Assembly (NCBI GenBank): GCA_003648815.1
Contig: QMPZ01000001.1
Span: forward strand, 1 to 53,372
DNA length: 53,372 nt
Direction of reading: 5' to 3'
Origin: Candidatus Aerophobota bacterium
Lineage (GTDB): Bacteria; Aerophobota; Aerophobia; Aerophobales; B47-G16
Position numbers and translations under genes: made by a program. Positions within the stretch are counted from its first letter, which is position 1. Every line of letters starts with the position of its first letter. Positions 33,138-42,552 of this stretch are shown here, in pieces. The notes below the pieces were generated by a model, which searched no databases, was not told the origin of the DNA, and saw nothing but the letters and a program-made list of their open reading frames with translations.

Positions 33138-34127
33138 CTAATACAGATGGCAGGCTACATAATGGTCCTTATCCACCATTTTTAAGGAAGGTTTTAGATT
33201 TGAACATTTATCTTTGGCAAAGCTACATCGAGGGTGAAACCTACAACCAGAAGGTGGATTAATTGAGCTTGGAACCTCTCCTTTTAACTTTATATCTTTC
33301 TTTTCCCTTTTGGGATCTGGAACAGGTATAGCCGAGAGCAATGCCTTAGTATAGGGGTGATAAGGAGTGGAGAAAATCTGCTCTTTCCTCCCTATCTCAA
33401 CAATTTCCCCAAGATACATGATCCCTATCCAGTCCGAGATATATTTGGCTACTGCGAGGTCATGGGTTATAAAAACATAGGTAAGATTTCTCTCCTCTTT
33501 TAGCATTAGCATAAGCTCAAGTATTTTTGCTCTTAAAGAAACATCGATCATCGAGATAGGTTCATCCGCGACGACAAGCTCTGGGTTCAGTATCATAGCT
33601 CTTGCTATTGCCACTCTTTGTCTTTGTCCACCGCTCAACTCAAAGGGATAAAGGTCGTAAAACTTTTTAGCTGGTTCAAGACCTACTTTTTCCAGCATTT
33701 CAAAAACCATTTTCTTTTTTCTCTCTCCTGTGGCTATGCCGTGAATTTCAAGAGGATGAGCTGTAGCTTCTCCTATCCTCATCCTGGGGTTAAGCGAGGC
33801 ATATGGATTTTGGAAAATTATCTGCACATATTTTCTGAATTCTCTCAACCTTTCCCCTTGAATAAAGGTGACGTCTTCTCCCTTAAAAATTATTTTTCCT
33901 TCAGTGGGTTCAATAAGGCGTGTGATTAACCTACCGGTTGTGGTCTTCCCGCATCCACTTTCCCCGACAAGGCCAAATACCTCTCCCCTTCTAACCTCAA
34001 AACTTATTCTGTTAACTGCTTGAACATACTCAATTTTCCCGGAAAGTAATCTTTCCAGGAAACTTTTTTGCACAGGGAAATATTTTTTTAAATTAACCAC
34101 TTTAAGTTCGACTTTTCTTTCCATCAT
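33138..34127 (-). CDS. Oligopeptide/dipeptide ABC transporter ATPase, OppF/DppF type
   Basis: The second ATPase of a peptide (or oligosaccharide) importer. The roughly 329-residue protein has Walker A GESGCGKTT, the ABC signature LSGGQRQRVAIARA, Walker B ELVVADEP and the C-terminal oligopeptide-binding extension with GCRFHPRCSFA. A basic FLERLLSGKIEYVQAVN segment before the ATPase core is typical of the F type. The frame extends to 34,160, but the ATG at 34,127 gives a start like relatives. It overlaps the D-type ATPase gene by 26 bp. Confidence 0.88.
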   Translation of the reverse strand: MMERKVELKVVNLKKYFPVQKSFLERLLSGKIEYVQAVNRISFEVRRGEVFGLVGESGCGKTTTGRLITRLIEPTEGKIIFKGEDVTFIQGERLREFRKYVQIIFQNPYASLNPRMRIGEATAHPLEIHGIATGERKKKMVFEMLEKVGLEPAKKFYDLYPFELSGGQRQRVAIARAMILNPELVVADEPISMIDVSLRAKILELMLMLKEERNLTYVFITHDLAVAKYISDWIGIMYLGEIVEIGRKEQIFSTPYHPYTKALLSAIPVPDPKREKKDIKLKGEVPSSINPPSGCRFHPRCSFAKDKCSNLKPSLKMVDKDHYVACHLY

Positions 34128-35076
34128 ACCTGAAACATTTAACCATATGCTCTTTTTCAATTTGAACTAAAGGAGGCTCTTTCCTTCTACATATATCCTC
34201 ACCATAAGGGCAGCGGGGATAAAACCTGCATCCATCTGGAGGACGAACAAGGTCAGGGGGCATGCCGGGAATATAATTTAACTTTTGATCAGATAGCTCG
34301 ATGTTAGGAACAGAGTTTAAAAGACCCTCAGAGTAAGGGTGCAGAGGTTCGCTGAAAAAAATATCTGCCGGCGCAAATTCAACTATTTGACCCGCATACA
34401 TAAGAGCAATCCTGTCGGCAATTTCAGAAACAAGACTTATATCATGTGATATAAAAATAAGTCCCATTTGATGGGAAGCTTTTAGTTTTTTCATCAAATT
34501 TAAGATTTGAAACTGAACTATAACATCAAGAGAGGATGTAAACTCGTCGGCAATAAGAAGGTCTGGATTTAAAGCTATTGCCAGTGCTATTCCAATTCTC
34601 TGCCTCATTCCTCCACTGAACTGGTGAGGATAATCTCCACCTCTTTCAGGTGGGATTCCAACCTCATTTAGTAACAGGGAAGCTTTTTTCTTTGCCTCTG
34701 CCTTGGGTATCTTCTGGTGAGTTCTTATCGTTTCAACGAGATGTTCTTCTATTCTCATGAGAGGATTTAAAGAAGTCATCGGGTCCTGAAAAACCATGGA
34801 AATTCTGCTTCCCCTTAAAAGGCGCATCTTTTTCTCATTCCATCCTGCAATATCGTTTCCGTTAAATAATATCTTTCCACTAACTATTTTTCCCGGAGAG
34901 GAAACAAGTTTTAATATTGAAAGACCAAGAGTGGATTTTCCTGAACCGGATTCTCCAACCAATCCTACAGTCTCACCCCTTTTCATAAAAAAACTTACTC
35001 CGTCAACTGCCCTGACAGCTCCTTCTCTGAGATAGTAATAAACTCTTAAATCTTGAATTGTAAGAAGATTTTTCAT
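34102..35076 (-). CDS. Oligopeptide/dipeptide ABC transporter ATPase, OppD/DppD type
   Basis: The first ATPase of the importer, 324 residues. Walker A is GESGSGKST, the signature is FSGGMRQRIGIALA, Walker B is DLLIADEF (Phe in place of the usual Pro), and the C-terminal extension carries GCRFYPRCPYGEDIC. It starts one base before the stop of the DppC-type permease, with which it must be cotranslated. Substrate specificity is set by the binding protein, not this subunit. Confidence 0.9.
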   Translation of the reverse strand: MKNLLTIQDLRVYYYLREGAVRAVDGVSFFMKRGETVGLVGESGSGKSTLGLSILKLVSSPGKIVSGKILFNGNDIAGWNEKKMRLLRGSRISMVFQDPMTSLNPLMRIEEHLVETIRTHQKIPKAEAKKKASLLLNEVGIPPERGGDYPHQFSGGMRQRIGIALAIALNPDLLIADEFTSSLDVIVQFQILNLMKKLKASHQMGLIFISHDISLVSEIADRIALMYAGQIVEFAPADIFFSEPLHPYSEGLLNSVPNIELSDQKLNYIPGMPPDLVRPPDGCRFYPRCPYGEDICRRKEPPLVQIEKEHMVKCFRYDGKKSRT

Positions 35077-35077
35077 C

Positions 35078-35947
35078 TTACCTTCTCAATTCAGGGTTCA
35101 GTATCTCGTTAAGTCCCTCCCCAAGCAAACTGAAGCCCAAGGTGAGAATTACAATCATAAGACCAGGAAAGGTGCTTGGCCACCAGATTCTGGAGGCAAG
35201 ATAAGCATGTCCTGCTCTCAGGTCAAATCCCCAGTCCGGAGTGGGAGCCGGCAGTCCAAGTCCAAGAAAACTCAGGGCTGCAAGCGTTAATACAGCATCA
35301 GCTGCGTTAAGAGATAACACTATGGGGATAGAAGATATAACATTTGGGAAGATATATTTAAAAACTATAGTTCTGTCCTTTGCACCTATAGCTCTTGCTG
35401 CTTCTACAAAAAGGCTCTCTTTCAAAGATAACACAAGTCCTCTCACCATTCTAAAATAAGTGGGTGTATAGATGACAGCTATTGCCATAGCTGTATTTAA
35501 TATCCCCGGTCCAAGCATGGCAGCAAGAACTATTGCTAAAATAAGACCGGGAAAGGAATACATCGCGTCCATAACAAGCGAAAATACGGTATCAAATTTG
35601 CCCCCTGTATAACCTGACAAAAGACCAAGTAGCACTCCAAAAGAAAGAGAGATGCTTACCGCAAGAAAGGTAACAAGAACAGCTGTTCGAGCCCCAAATA
35701 TTATTCTGCTGAGAACGTCTCTTCCAAGACCATCTGTTCCTAAGAGAAATTTACCGCTTGGTCTTTCGAGGATCTCTCCCACCTTTTTGATGGGATCGTA
35801 AGGAGCAATAAAAGGGGCAAAAATAGCCATCAGAATGATAAGCAAAACTAATATAAAACCTACAAGGACAAAATATTCAGTTCCCTTTCGCGGGAAAATA
35901 TTTTTAATAATATTAGATACGATAAATCTTGAAATTGAATACTTCAC
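35078..35947 (-). CDS. Peptide ABC transporter permease, DppC type
   Basis: Inner-membrane permease, 289 residues, about six helices. It has the OppC/DppC N-terminal helix (VLVGFILVLLIILMAIFAPF), the LLGTDGLGRDVLSRIIFGAR segment that precedes the transport core, and the EAA loop EAARAIGAKDRTIVFKYIFPN. Gap to the DppB-type gene is 17 bp. Confidence 0.92.
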   Translation of the reverse strand: MKYSISRFIVSNIIKNIFPRKGTEYFVLVGFILVLLIILMAIFAPFIAPYDPIKKVGEILERPSGKFLLGTDGLGRDVLSRIIFGARTAVLVTFLAVSISLSFGVLLGLLSGYTGGKFDTVFSLVMDAMYSFPGLILAIVLAAMLGPGILNTAMAIAVIYTPTYFRMVRGLVLSLKESLFVEAARAIGAKDRTIVFKYIFPNVISSIPIVLSLNAADAVLTLAALSFLGLGLPAPTPDWGFDLRAGHAYLASRIWWPSTFPGLMIVILTLGFSLLGEGLNEILNPELRR

Positions 35948-35964
35948 CTCTTTTTACCTCATAA

Positions 35965-36975
35965 CTAATACCTTATTCGTGGATCAATATAGGCATAAAT
36001 GACATCGACAAGAAGACTTACAGTAATAACTATCAGAGCAAAAAATACAATAATTCCCTGAACTGTAGTAAAATCTCTGTATGTTATTCTTTCAAAAAGG
36101 AGAGTTCCCATTCCAGGCCAGGAAAAGGTTATCTCAGTCAATACCGCTCCCACAAGAAGAAGGGCAAATTGTAAACCCATCATTGTAAGAATGGGAATAA
36201 ATGCGTTTTTTAAGGCATGCTTGAAGATCACAGTTCTCTTAGGCAGTCCTCTTGCCCAGGCAGATTTTATAAAGTCTTTGTTGAGGACTTCAATTAAATG
36301 AGTCCGGGTGAGACGGGTATAAATCCCTGAAAGGTAAATACCCAAGGTCAAAGAGGGCAGGATAAGGTGTCTTATAGCACTTATAAAACTTTCCATATTA
36401 AGCGTGAGCAAGCTATCAAGCACATAGAGCCCTGTGATAGTTTCAGGCTCCATGAGAGTCCCTATTCTTCCGCCTATTGGCAGAACTCCAAGATAAACTC
36501 CAAATATGAGCTGTAGCATTATCCCGATCCAGGGAATAAAAAGACCATAGGTTATAATACCGTATAGCCTGAAGGCATGATCAAAAAACCTGCCAAAGTT
36601 AGTGGCGGCAATTATCCCGGTAAATATGCCAACGAGTATACTTACCAAAAACGCACAGATGGAAAGCTCCAGTGTTGCCGGGAAATGGTCCCAGATTTCA
36701 GAAATTACAGGTCTTTGCCCCCATATAAGTGATCTACCAAGATCTCCCCGTAGAAGCTGTCCAAGATAATCAAAAAACTGAAATAAAATGGGTTTGTTAA
36801 GACCCAATTGCTCTTTTATCCGTTCAATTTGCTCCTGAGGAGCATGACCACCAAGTATAGCGCTAACAGGGTCCCCCACCACTCTCATTATGAAAAAAAC
36901 TATGCCAAGAAGAATAAAAATCATGGGTATTGCAACAAGCACCCTTCTTATAACATATACCCTAAGTGAGGCCAT
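35965..36975 (-). CDS. Peptide ABC transporter permease, DppB type
   Basis: Inner-membrane permease, 336 residues, about six helices. It has the OppB/DppB start YVIRRVLVAIPMIFILLGI, EQLGLNKPILFQFFDYLGQ, GDLGRSLIWGQ, and the EAA loop SAWARGLPKRTVIFKHALKN. It is separated from the binding-protein gene by a stable hairpin, suggesting that less of it is made than of the binding protein. Confidence 0.92.
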   Translation of the reverse strand: MASLRVYVIRRVLVAIPMIFILLGIVFFIMRVVGDPVSAILGGHAPQEQIERIKEQLGLNKPILFQFFDYLGQLLRGDLGRSLIWGQRPVISEIWDHFPATLELSICAFLVSILVGIFTGIIAATNFGRFFDHAFRLYGIITYGLFIPWIGIMLQLIFGVYLGVLPIGGRIGTLMEPETITGLYVLDSLLTLNMESFISAIRHLILPSLTLGIYLSGIYTRLTRTHLIEVLNKDFIKSAWARGLPKRTVIFKHALKNAFIPILTMMGLQFALLLVGAVLTEITFSWPGMGTLLFERITYRDFTTVQGIIVFFALIVITVSLLVDVIYAYIDPRIRY

Positions 36976-36991
36976 TTTTTATACGCCGAAT

Positions 36992-37030
36992 AATAAGTCT
37001 CCCCTTCTCTGAAGGAAGAGGAGACTTATT
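36992..37030 (-). promoter_or_regulatory. Intercistronic hairpin between binding protein and permease genes
   Basis: An 11-bp perfect outer stem (36,992-37,002 with 37,020-37,030) encloses an inner CCTTC/GAAGG stem. It lacks a T-run right after it. Such hairpins commonly stabilise the binding-protein mRNA or reduce read-through to the permease genes. Confidence 0.7.
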
Positions 37031-37045
37031 TGTTAGTTAAATACT

Positions 37046-38590
37046 TCACTCCTTGTATATCAGATAGTATCTGAGCAGCATAACAGGATCAAGCACCACG
37101 CCTTTCACATTTGGTTGGGTAGCAGCGGTTAATACTCCCTGGAAAAGAGGTATCACTGGTGCCTCCTCTGCCATCAGCTTTTGTATTTTTTCATAGAGCT
37201 GTGTCCTTTTTTCTATTCCAATTTCAGTTCTTGCCTTATCAAGGAGTCTGTCCATCTCGGGATTGCTGTAAAAAACGCCCATATCCGGTGACCATTCAGA
37301 ATGAAGGAATACGCTTGTATAATCATCCGGATCTATGTAATCAGGATACCAGCCAAGCAGGAAAATAGGCATAACTCCCGCGGTTAAATACTCGGCAGCG
37401 TATGTGGCCCATTCTGCACTCTTAAGATCTATCTTTATCATTCCTGTCTCCTCGAGACTCTCTTTTATTACGGCTGCAACATCTGCTTCAAGGTCTCCAT
37501 AGTGAGTTGGAGTATACCAGAATTCGATATTAAAGGGATTATCTTTACTGTATCCTGCCTCGGTTAAGATTTTTCTTGCCAGCTCTAAGTTACGCTCGCC
37601 GTACTCCTGTTTAAAAGCATCTATATGACCCCACATTCCCATTGGAACCATGCTGTAAAGAGGTTTAACTGTTCCTTTATATGCTTCCTGACATATCCTG
37701 GCTCTATCTATTGCGGCGGCAATGGCTCTTCTCAAGCGGACGTCATCAAAAGGTGGTTTGTTGCATCGGCAAACGATGTAGCGAATGTAAGGACCTGGTA
37801 CCTCTAAAACTTTTTGCTTTCCTTTTGCTTTGAGATCTCTTATATCTATAGGTCTCAAACTTTTCCAGGCAACATCAATTTCTCCTGTTTCGAGCGCAAG
37901 TCTCATGGTGGCGGCATTTTTATAAAACTTTACCACAAAAAGCCTGGATTTTGGTGGTGAGCCGTAGTAATCTGGGTTGGCTTCCAGGACAAGCTGCACA
38001 TCTCTTGTCCATTTTTTAATTCTGTAAGGTCCGTAATGTCCAACTGTTGGTTCGGCAACTTTATCTTCTGGAAAAGATTTGGGGCTTACAGGAGTATAAG
38101 GTGTAGTTGCAACAAGAGCAGGGAAAAAAGAAACAGGCTCTTTCAGTACGAACTTTACAGTATAGGTATCAACAACTTCCACTCTCTCGACAAATGCCGA
38201 GACAAGCCAGGAAGGATCAAGGTCCAGCTTCATCACCCGGTCTATGGACCATTTAACTGCTGCAGCATTCAAAGGATATCCATCGGTAAATTTCAGCCCT
38301 TCTCGTAGCTTAAAAGTATACTCAAGTCCATCAGGGCTAACCTCGTAGGATTTTGCAATCCCTGGTATGAGTTCAGTTGTGCCAGGCTTATACTTTAGAA
38401 GTCCCTCTCCGATGTTCTGAAAAACCTCCCAGGTGTAGAAATCGTAAGTTTTAGCAGGATCAAGAACAGTAATTTTATCAGTGGTTCCCAGGACAAGCGG
38501 CTTTGTCTGCAAGGAAAAGCTCATGCCCGGTGCAAGACAGAGAAAAACAAAGGATAAAATTAAAAAACTCAACCACCTTCTTTTTTTCAT
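37046..38590 (-). CDS. Extracellular solute-binding protein, family 5
   Basis: Captures peptides (or oligosaccharides or nickel, as in relatives) for the importer. The 514-residue protein has a Sec signal peptide (MKKRRWLSFLILSFVFLCLA, cleavage probably after the GMSFS region) and no lipobox Cys, so it would be soluble in a periplasm. Family 5 features are PGIAKSYEVSPDGLEYTFKL, LREGLKFTDG and YNAAxxK-like KFYKNAATMRLALETGEID. GGAGGTG precedes ATG 38,590. Specificity cannot be read from sequence. Confidence 0.9.
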   Translation of the reverse strand: MKKRRWLSFLILSFVFLCLAPGMSFSLQTKPLVLGTTDKITVLDPAKTYDFYTWEVFQNIGEGLLKYKPGTTELIPGIAKSYEVSPDGLEYTFKLREGLKFTDGYPLNAAAVKWSIDRVMKLDLDPSWLVSAFVERVEVVDTYTVKFVLKEPVSFFPALVATTPYTPVSPKSFPEDKVAEPTVGHYGPYRIKKWTRDVQLVLEANPDYYGSPPKSRLFVVKFYKNAATMRLALETGEIDVAWKSLRPIDIRDLKAKGKQKVLEVPGPYIRYIVCRCNKPPFDDVRLRRAIAAAIDRARICQEAYKGTVKPLYSMVPMGMWGHIDAFKQEYGERNLELARKILTEAGYSKDNPFNIEFWYTPTHYGDLEADVAAVIKESLEETGMIKIDLKSAEWATYAAEYLTAGVMPIFLLGWYPDYIDPDDYTSVFLHSEWSPDMGVFYSNPEMDRLLDKARTEIGIEKRTQLYEKIQKLMAEEAPVIPLFQGVLTAATQPNVKGVVLDPVMLLRYYLIYKE

Positions 38591-38609
38591 TTTTCACCTC
38601 CGATACACT

Positions 38610-38735
38610 TCATCCTCTTGTAGAAAGTTTCAAAAGAAAATAATCTTTCCACACTTCCCTTCTCTTCTCGAAATCTTTCCTTACCCGTAGGCTAATGGTT
38701 TCTTTACCTTTTTTGCTCTTATCACCTCCTCTCAA
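38610..38735 (-). CDS. Possible 41-residue basic ORF before the ABC operon
   Basis: In the gap between tRNA-Thr and the binding-protein gene, a TTG-initiated frame reads MRGGDKSKKGKETISLRVRK and continues FEKRREVWKDYF. An AGGAGGTG sequence overlaps its first codons rather than preceding them, so it may instead serve another start, such as the GTG in a 14-codon frame. I recognise no family. It may be a gene remnant or leader. Confidence 0.25.
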   Translation of the reverse strand: MRGGDKSKKGKETISLRVRKDFEKRREVWKDYFLLKLSTRG

Positions 38736-38756
38736 TTTAAAAGCTTATCTAAATAA

Positions 38757-38831
38757 TGGAGCTGGCGAAGGGACTCGAACCCCCAACCTGGTGATTACAA
38801 ATCACCTGCTCTGCCGTTGAGCTACGCCAGC
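38757..38831 (-). tRNA. tRNA-Thr (anticodon TGT)
   Basis: Read on the minus strand: acceptor stem GCTGGCG/CGCCAGC, anticodon stem GGTGA/TCACC with loop TTTGTAA, T arm GGGGG TTCGAGT CCCTT (last pairs include G-T), discriminator T, CCA encoded. It lies 10 bp after cysS and before the ABC transporter operon. Confidence 0.95.
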
Positions 38832-38841
38832 AAATGTTAAT

Positions 38842-40281
38842 TTATTTAACTTTCCAGACCGTTCTATCTTTCTTGTCCTCTAACTCTATTCCCAGCTCAT
38901 TCAGCTCTTTTCTTATCTCATCAGCCAGTGGCCAGTCCTTCTTCTCCCGGAGCTTGCTTCTTACCTTAACCAGAAGCTCTATCAGCCTTCTCTCCCTTTC
39001 TCCTAATTTTTCCCTTTCCTGGTGTTGAAAAAGCCCTAATATTTTTCCTATGCTCCTTATTTTCTTCTCCAGGTCCAAAAGAAGCTGATAAGAGGCCTCA
39101 TCCAGGAGTTCTTCCTTTTGGAGAAGAAGGTTTGCCTTCTTGATTCCTTCAAAGATGACGGCCAGGACAGAAGGGGTATTGAAGTCATCGTCCATGGCAA
39201 AGGTAAACCTTTCCTCCACTTCGTTTAAGTATTTGGAGAGATCCTCCCTTTCCCTTTGTAACTCTTCAGAGAAACTTTTCTTTGGGCTTTCCCTCAGTTC
39301 TCTTATCCTTTCAAAGAGATTGTAAACCCTCTCTAAGGAAGAGGCAGCTTCTTTTAAGCTATTTTCATCGTACTCTAAGGGAGTTCTGTAGTGAGCGGAG
39401 AGAAAAAAGTATCTTATCACCTCAGGACTATACTTCTTTAAAGCTTCGGATAAGGTAAAGACATTTCCGACCGACTTGGACATCTTTTGACCTTTTAAGG
39501 TGATGAGGCCATTGTGCATCCAGTATCTGGCAAATTGCTTTCCTGTAGCGGCCTCTGATTGGGCAATCTCATTTTCATGATGAGGAAAGATCAGGTCTCT
39601 TCCCCCTCCGTGAATGTCTATACTTTCTCCCAGGTACTTCATAGCCATAGCCGAGCATTCAATGTGCCAACCAGGCCTTCCCTTTCCCCAGGGACTATCC
39701 CAGGAGGGCTCGCCTTCTTTTGCCTTTTTCCAGAGAGCAAAATCCAGCGGGTCTTCTTTGTTTTCATTTATTTCTATTCTTGCTCCAGCGGCGAGGTTCT
39801 CTAAGCTCTGGCCAGAAAGTCTCCCATATGAAGGAAACTTTCTCACCCGAAAGAAGACATCGCCATCCCGGCAGTAGGCAAGGCCTTTTTCTTCCAGCCT
39901 TTTAATTAACTCTATGATTTCTTTTATGTGCTCGGTAGCACGAGGATAGTGGTCTGCCCTCTCCACTTGTAGAATCTTCATCTGACGAAAGTAGTCGGCG
40001 CTGAACCTTTTTGCCAGATCAAACACGGAAGTCTTCAACGCCTTTGCTCGAGCAATCATCTTATCATCTACATCGGTGAAGTTAGTTACATAATTTACCT
40101 CATAGTTTTTGTGCCTTAAATAACGCACGACAACATCAAAGACTATGGCTGCCCTTGCATGCCCTAAGTGCAGCTCATCATATAGAGTCACTCCGCATAC
40201 GTATAGCTTGACCTTACCTTTCTCTAAGGGGACAAATTCTTCTTTCCTGCGGGTTAATGTATTATAAACTTTAAGAGGCAT
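38842..40281 (-). CDS. cysS: Cysteinyl-tRNA synthetase
   Basis: A 479-residue class I enzyme. The zinc-ligand segment CGVTLYDELHLGHARAA carries the HIGH motif (as HLGH); NFTDVDDKMIARA follows; the second zinc site is WHIECSAMAMKYLG with HGGGRDLIFPHHENE; KMSKSVGN is the KMSKS loop. It overlaps ispF by 11 bp. A 31-bp piece (40,044-40,074), coding for the DVDDKMIARA region, is copied at 33,034-33,064. Confidence 0.96.
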   Translation of the reverse strand: MPLKVYNTLTRRKEEFVPLEKGKVKLYVCGVTLYDELHLGHARAAIVFDVVVRYLRHKNYEVNYVTNFTDVDDKMIARAKALKTSVFDLAKRFSADYFRQMKILQVERADHYPRATEHIKEIIELIKRLEEKGLAYCRDGDVFFRVRKFPSYGRLSGQSLENLAAGARIEINENKEDPLDFALWKKAKEGEPSWDSPWGKGRPGWHIECSAMAMKYLGESIDIHGGGRDLIFPHHENEIAQSEAATGKQFARYWMHNGLITLKGQKMSKSVGNVFTLSEALKKYSPEVIRYFFLSAHYRTPLEYDENSLKEAASSLERVYNLFERIRELRESPKKSFSEELQREREDLSKYLNEVEERFTFAMDDDFNTPSVLAVIFEGIKKANLLLQKEELLDEASYQLLLDLEKKIRSIGKILGLFQHQEREKLGERERRLIELLVKVRSKLREKKDWPLADEIRKELNELGIELEDKKDRTVWKVK

Positions 40282-40771
40282 CTTGGCAACCCCCCTGCTT
40301 CTGTTCTCTTATAGAGGCTATTGCCCAGCAACAGATTCCCTTCTTCTCGCCCAAGAACCCCAGTCCTTCTGGAGAGGTAGCTTTAATGCCTATCTGCTTG
40401 ACATCGATCTCGAGAACTCGGGCAATGTTTTCTTTCATTTGAGGAATATAAGGGGAAAGCTTTGGTTCCTGTGCTACGATGGTTGCATCTAAGTTATTTA
40501 TCTTAAATCTCTCTTTGCGGAGGATAATGAGAATTTTTCTCAGCAGAAGCAAGCTTGAAATTCCTTCATATTCGGATTTGGTGTCCGGGAAGAAAAATCC
40601 GATATCCCTCTTTCCCGCTGCTCCTAAAAGGGCATCCCCTATGCTGTGGACGAGGACATCAGCATCTGAGTGTCCCATAAGTCCCATAGGATAGGGTATA
40701 TTCACCCCTCCCAGGATGAGCTTTCTTCCCTTTATCAGAGGATGAACATCATATCCTATACCGGTTCGCAT
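40271..40771 (-). CDS. ispF: 2-C-methyl-D-erythritol 2,4-cyclodiphosphate synthase
   Basis: MEP-pathway isoprenoid enzyme, 166 residues. The zinc ligands are visible in RTGIGYDVHPL (Asp, His) and GHSDADVLVHSIGDALLGA; the C-terminus has IKATSPEGLGFLGEKKGICC. The pathway neighbour ispD is 11 bp upstream, and cysS overlaps downstream. Confidence 0.95.
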   Translation of the reverse strand: MRTGIGYDVHPLIKGRKLILGGVNIPYPMGLMGHSDADVLVHSIGDALLGAAGKRDIGFFFPDTKSEYEGISSLLLLRKILIILRKERFKINNLDATIVAQEPKLSPYIPQMKENIARVLEIDVKQIGIKATSPEGLGFLGEKKGICCWAIASIREQKQGGCQDAS

Positions 40772-40782
40772 TGAATTTTCTC

Positions 40783-41481
40783 CTAAGAAGACAGACTTTG
40801 ATACTGGAGGAGCATTTCGGCAAATTTTAAATCAAGAGAAGTGGTTATCTTGATGTTCATCTCCTCTCCGGCAACTACCTTGACCTTGTATCCAAATCGC
40901 TCGACTATCCCGGCGTCATCACTTGCTCTCCACCCTGAATCCATGGCCTTTTTATACACCTGAAATATCAGGTCCTTTTTAAATCCCTGAGGGGTCTGAA
41001 TAAGGCGAATTTTGCTCCTTTCCAGAGTCCTTACCACCAACTCGTCCTCATTTACCTCCTTTAACGTCTCCTTGACAGGGATTGCCGGGCTTACCGCTCC
41101 ATATTTTTCCGTCTCCTTAATTACCTTTTCTATGAGATGGGTGGAAATTAAGGGACGCACTCCATCGTGGATAAGCACGATATCCGTTTTCTCATCCACA
41201 TTTTTTAAACCTTCAAACACGGAATCAGTTCTCTCTTTACCTCCCTCCGCTATTGTCTTTATCTTTTTATATTCAAGGGAAAAAAGGATTTTTCCCCTTA
41301 CATATTCCCTCATTCCTCGAGGGACGATAAGAATGATCTTGTCTATTAGTTGACATCTCTCAAAGGGGGCTATTGTCCAGCAGACTATCGGCTTCCCTTT
41401 AAGGGGACAGAACTGTTTCGGCTGAGCTTTTCCAAATCTTTTTCCTTTTCCCGCAGCTACAATGATAGCCTCAACCCTCAC
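40783..41481 (-). CDS. ispD: 2-C-methyl-D-erythritol 4-phosphate cytidylyltransferase
   Basis: Makes CDP-methylerythritol in the MEP pathway. The 232-residue protein has the nucleotide-binding motif VAAGKGKRFG (8-17), LIHDGVRPLIS, AVSPAIPVKETLK, QTPQGFKKDLI and DDAGIVERFG. The start is GTG 41,481, one base after the stop of the PIN-TRAM gene. Confidence 0.95.
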   Translation of the reverse strand: MRVEAIIVAAGKGKRFGKAQPKQFCPLKGKPIVCWTIAPFERCQLIDKIILIVPRGMREYVRGKILFSLEYKKIKTIAEGGKERTDSVFEGLKNVDEKTDIVLIHDGVRPLISTHLIEKVIKETEKYGAVSPAIPVKETLKEVNEDELVVRTLERSKIRLIQTPQGFKKDLIFQVYKKAMDSGWRASDDAGIVERFGYKVKVVAGEEMNIKITTSLDLKFAEMLLQYQSLSS

Positions 41482-41482
41482 T

Positions 41483-42529
41483 TCACCTCCCCCTTACGTT
41501 CTTCCTTCTCCTTTCCTCCTTTTTCTTTGTTTCTTCCTTTATCTCGGTGAATATCATCTTTCCCGTAGTAGTTTGAAGAACTGAGGTAACCAACACCTCT
41601 ACCTCCTTCCCTATGTATTTTTTTCCACCCTCAACTACCACCATAGTTCCGTCTTCGAGATAGGCTACTCCCTGGTTAGGATTTTCCCCTTCCTTGAGGA
41701 TACTGATTTTCAGACTTTCTCCCGGCAGAAGTACAGGTTTTAGGGCGGTAGCTACCTCATTTATATTTAAGACCTTCACCTCCTGAATCTTAGCCACCTT
41801 TTTCAGGTTGTGGTCGTTGGTGACCACTGTTCCATCTATAGCTTTAGCCAGAGCGAGGAGTTTGTTATCCACCTCAGGAATTTCAGGAAAATCCTTATCC
41901 AGAATTTCCACAGGGATAATGTTCTGGTTTTGAAGCCTATTTACCATATCCAGTCCCCTTCTTCCCCGAGCTCGCTTGGTAGATGAGGGAGAGTCGGCAA
42001 TTTGCTGAAGCTCTGTGAGTACGAAATTTGGAATGACCAAAGTTCCCTCTATAAACCCGGTTTCGCAAAGGTCTGCTATTCTTCCGTCAATTATCACCGA
42101 GGTATCCAGAATCTTGTATTTACTAACTTCTCCCTCAATCCCTGTTCTCTTTCCAGCGAGCCGACCTAAGAAACTAAATATCTCCTCCTCTCTTCTTGTT
42201 GCGATGGTTATTCCTAAACCAGCAAATATTACGTTAATTACCAGAAGCAGGAAAGGGGAAAAGGGCTTGAAGAAATTAATCAACAAGATTGGATAGGCTA
42301 TGAGGTTAGCAAAAAGAATACCTATCCCCAACCCTATAATTCCCACTATAAGTTTCCTTATGGAAACTTTGGTGAGCCATCTTTCTGCGACTAATATTAG
42401 AGTGGCCACCCACCCCCCCACTAAGGTGGGTATCCATGGGTTATAACCCAAGTCCAGGGAAATTCCATAGCAACAAGCTCCCACCAACACGACAAATAAG
42501 ATACGCACTCTAAGTTGCTCTATTTTCAT
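41483..42529 (-). CDS. PIN-TRAM membrane protein (YacL-like)
   Basis: 348 residues: four N-terminal membrane helices (about 5-110), a PIN-fold nuclease-like domain with KILDTSVIIDGRIADL (first acidic Asp) and VVTNDHNLKKVA, and a C-terminal TRAM domain (PNQGVAYLEDGTMVVVEGG). This matches YacL of Bacillus, adjacent to disA and ispD there as well. It may be an RNase or RNA-binding protein; the role is not settled. Two ATGs are in frame; 42,529 has AAGGAG at 9 bp, while 42,538 has none. Confidence 0.9.
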   Translation of the reverse strand: MKIEQLRVRILFVVLVGACCYGISLDLGYNPWIPTLVGGWVATLILVAERWLTKVSIRKLIVGIIGLGIGILFANLIAYPILLINFFKPFSPFLLLVINVIFAGLGITIATRREEEIFSFLGRLAGKRTGIEGEVSKYKILDTSVIIDGRIADLCETGFIEGTLVIPNFVLTELQQIADSPSSTKRARGRRGLDMVNRLQNQNIIPVEILDKDFPEIPEVDNKLLALAKAIDGTVVTNDHNLKKVAKIQEVKVLNINEVATALKPVLLPGESLKISILKEGENPNQGVAYLEDGTMVVVEGGKKYIGKEVEVLVTSVLQTTTGKMIFTEIKEETKKKEERRRKNVRGR

Positions 42530-42552
42530 GAACTTCATCTCCTTTTCAATCT

